This document shows, in pieces, positions 63,301 through 64,000 of a stretch of DNA of 64,000 nt. Source of the DNA: Antedon mediterranea (taxonomy: Eukaryota; Echinodermata; Crinoidea; Comatulida; Antedonidae); contig NC_092670.1 of NCBI RefSeq assembly GCF_964355755.1, positions 23,869,201 through 23,933,200 on the forward strand. Reading direction: 5' to 3'. A program made the position numbers and the translations under genes. Every line of letters begins with the position of its first letter. Position 1 is the stretch's first letter. The notes below the pieces were generated by a model. The model was not told the DNA's origin. It made no database searches and worked only from the letters and a program-made list of their open reading frames with translations.

Positions 63301-63604
63301 ATATGTATTATTTTCCAAAAAACGTCCACAATTGCAGGGAAGGGGTCTTTAATGTGTCGCAAAATGTAAATTTCTTTCTATGTTTTTTTTCAGTCACATT
63401 TTACCTCTTCGTCGCTTCCTTGAGAATTGTATGGGTCAAGATATTCGCTATTTCTTTGATGATTTTTGTTTTAAGAGCGCATTAATATACACCGAAGTGC
63501 CACTCATGTGTAAGCAGTACTACATGAAAGGTCAGGGGTTACCAGGAACAAAATCATTAATGGTACACAAGAAACTGTTATGTGGGGATGAAATGAGATG
63601 TTAG
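51327..63604 (+). CDS. FOXRED2: FAD-dependent oxidoreductase domain-containing protein 2 (FOXRED2/ERFAD)
   Basis: Ten coding exons give 654 residues with phases closing: 51,327-51,685; 54,366-54,551; 56,849-57,100; 57,286-57,573; 58,221-58,381; 59,321-59,486; 60,119-60,243; 60,918-61,028; 61,178-61,283; 63,394-63,604. The N-terminus is a signal peptide (hydrophobic [17 protein letters not shown]). It is followed by the FAD Rossmann motif [15 protein letters not shown] and the NAD(P)-type motif [16 protein letters not shown]. Family signatures include [51 protein letters not shown] and [20 protein letters not shown]. In mammals ERFAD is an ER-lumenal flavoprotein linked to ER-associated degradation. 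The length is close to the human protein (about 684 aa). The predicted C-terminus, GDEMRC, lacks a KDEL-like tetrapeptide. AATAAA occurs at 63,959. Confidence 0.93.
53285..54048 (-). mobile_element. Penelope-like element remnant with inverted terminal arms
   Basis: Bases 53,285-53,360 (with GGCTGGATCTCAATGGAGAT) and about 53,965-54,048 (with ATCTCCATTGAGATCCAGCC) are inverted copies. They sit about 600 bp apart within FOXRED2 intron 1. The minus strand carries CTGATGAAGGGCTAGTG, then TCCGAAAGC, the kind of sequence found in the terminal repeats of Penelope-like elements. No reverse transcriptase frame remains. The class assignment rests on the inverted arms and this motif. Confidence 0.55.
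53387..53422 (-). ncRNA. Candidate hammerhead ribozyme core (degenerate)
   Basis: On the minus strand CTGATGA is followed by a 4-bp stem (GGGC/GTCC), then GAAA. Next comes a 3-bp hairpin AGC-TCT-GCT, ending in CTA as the possible cleavage triplet. This is the order of hammerhead core parts, and hammerheads are known in Penelope-like terminal repeats. No convincing stem I pairing was found next to the core, so activity is doubtful. Confidence 0.35.
55019..55136. mobile_element. MITE (AGCTCTGTCTACACTATCAAAC family) in FOXRED2 intron
   Basis: The left end, AGCTCTGTCTACACTATCAAAC, is intact. The right end reads AAACTAGTTTTGTAGTGAGAGCTT, and the interior holds TTTATGTGACAAAAAAA and ATATGG blocks shared with 46,443 and 63,772. 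Confidence 0.65.
56736..56790 (+). pseudogene. Decayed duplicate of a FOXRED2 exon start
   Basis: TTTTCAG|AATAATGATGATGGGATCTG, then AAGAACTCCAAATAAACCATA, repeats the acceptor and first about 50 bp of the true exon at 56,849 (AGTAATGATAATGGGAACTG...). It lies only about 110 bp upstream. The copy has an in-frame TGA in the GGATCTGAGATAAG stretch, and similarity ends after about 55 bp. It looks like a local tandem duplication whose first copy has decayed. Confidence 0.75.
57715..58100. mobile_element. MITE with about 90-bp terminal inverted repeats
   Basis: The left end (ATAGAGTTCTGCGGTG, GACGTGACGAC, GTGGCGCTG, GGTTACTAGCGCAACCAAAAA, ATGCGTTCAAC) is mirrored on the right by GTTGAACGCATTTTTGGTTGC, CAGCGCCATCTATCG, CGTCACACCACAAAACTCTAT. 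The outer about 48 bp of the right end is tandemly duplicated to about 58,150. There is no coding capacity. It lies in the FOXRED2 intron before the exon at 58,221. Confidence 0.75.
58456..58893 (+). mobile_element. Truncated Penelope-like retroelement flanked by about 155-bp inverted repeats
   Basis: The arms at 58,456-58,613 and about 58,735-58,893 are near-perfect inverted copies (ATTACATAAAATTTCTTTTT ... TTTTATGTAAT). Between them the plus strand encodes [20 protein letters not shown], then [18 protein letters not shown]. This matches the C-terminal end of the GIY-YIG endonuclease domain of Penelope-like reverse transcriptases (R-AI-IR-----NRDEG--L---YD-LL). Severe 5' truncation and terminal repeats in inverted orientation are common for this class. 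It sits in a FOXRED2 intron. Confidence 0.8.
59531..59661. mobile_element. hAT-like MITE (CAGTGGCGTAATG ends)
   Basis: The ends are perfect inverted repeats, CAGTGGCGTAATG and CATTACGCCACTG (131 bp in all). They are flanked by the 8-bp near-duplicates CACATATA and CACATCCA. The 8-bp target site and CAGTGGC-type ends fit the hAT superfamily. The interior also has GGGGCCCC and GGGTTCC/GGACCC self-complementarity. Confidence 0.75.
61284..63393 (+). other. Last FOXRED2 intron
   Basis: This intron of 2.1 kb holds a Harbinger-like MITE (61,950-62,253). It also has two loosely similar stretches near 62,530-62,600 and 62,745-62,800 (ATCACAAACTATATTTAATG and a related GTCACAAACGGCATTTTATG). A GC-richer patch follows at 62,870-63,200. 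No exon was recognised inside. Confidence 0.5.
61950..62253. mobile_element. MITE, same family as 7,350-7,668
   Basis: The ends GGGTATGTTCAG and CTGAACAGGCCC, and the internal GAAGTTATGCTTTCGTATTG and GTTGCATAACTTTCGTATCG, match the element at 7,350. The flanking triplets are TAT and TCT, so the target duplication is not intact. Confidence 0.7.
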
Positions 63605-63771
63605 AGTGTTGTCTACTTTGTGTTACAACTTAAAATAGTCTTTTGCTTGGGGTGTCTTAGCTACAGAAATTGATTGTATTGTTTATCCTATGTGCATTTC
63701 AAATTGAATGACCTTGTATCTAGTAATTAACACTGTATAGCAAGGTGTAAGGTCATTGATAGAAATCCTGA

Positions 63772-63920
63772 AGCTCTGTCTACACTATCAAACTAGTTTC
63801 ATAAAAAAAGTGTGTTGTACCCTAATATGGTAATGATATGCCCAAATATGGTGGTAGAGATATGACATCATCATCTCCATATATGGACACATCACATTTT
63901 TTTGTCACATAAAGTTTGAT
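63772..63920. mobile_element. MITE (AGCTCTGTCTACACTATCAAAC family), 3' end damaged
   Basis: The left terminus AGCTCTGTCTACACTATCAAAC is intact. The interior carries ATGCCCAAATATGG and GACACATCACATTTTTTTGTC. The right terminus breaks off after TAAAGTTTGAT. It lies in the FOXRED2 3' UTR region, just after the stop codon. Confidence 0.65.
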
Positions 63921-64000
63921 AAACTACGGATTAATAGACGCTTACTATATAACTTTACAATAAAATTTAATGACAAAAAACAAGAAGATCGGCGTTTCGG

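Overview
The window is animal nuclear DNA: AT-rich, intron-rich and heavily loaded with transposable elements, with GT..AG introns throughout. The gene content (conventional PKC, FOXRED2, sushi-domain receptor kinases) together with the repeat types (foldback elements built from tandem units, Penelope-like elements, Helitrons, a 5S-like sequence) suggests a marine deuterostome invertebrate, most likely an echinoderm. This is inferred from composition and repeat style, not from a species marker.

Layout. 1-11,724 is repeat-rich DNA that is probably intron 1 of a conventional protein kinase C gene. Its first coding exon (pseudosubstrate plus start of C1A) is at 11,725-11,870 on the minus strand and is read towards the left edge. 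12,640-15,640 is a dead minus-strand LINE split by a 112-bp tandem array. 15,640-18,900 is non-coding and contains a 5S-rRNA-like sequence.

19.2-48.8 kb holds three tandem paralogues. Each has a signal peptide, two sushi/CCP domains and a transmembrane helix. Copy 1 (19,248-21,934) stops just after the membrane. Copies 2 (25,872-39,649; 565 aa) and 3 (43,615-48,799; 554 aa) continue into a receptor-tyrosine-kinase-like domain. That domain has lost the Gly-rich loop, the VAIK lysine (His instead), HRD (CPM instead) and DFG (VLG instead), so these are predicted pseudokinase receptors. The exon phases close perfectly in both copies. The ectodomains of copies 2 and 3 differ at roughly a quarter of residues, while the intracellular parts are almost identical.

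Copy 2 is inflated by insertions that copy 3 lacks: three Helitrons with precise A|T empty sites, a truncated LINE, and a 3.4-kb foldback element. Two of the Helitrons form a near-identical inverted pair around a single 54-bp exon.

51.3-63.6 kb is a complete ten-coding-exon FOXRED2 gene (ER flavoprotein, predicted 654 aa). Its introns contain two Penelope-like fragments with inverted terminal arms, several MITEs and a decayed duplicate of one of its own exons. No CRISPR, operon or prokaryotic feature is present.
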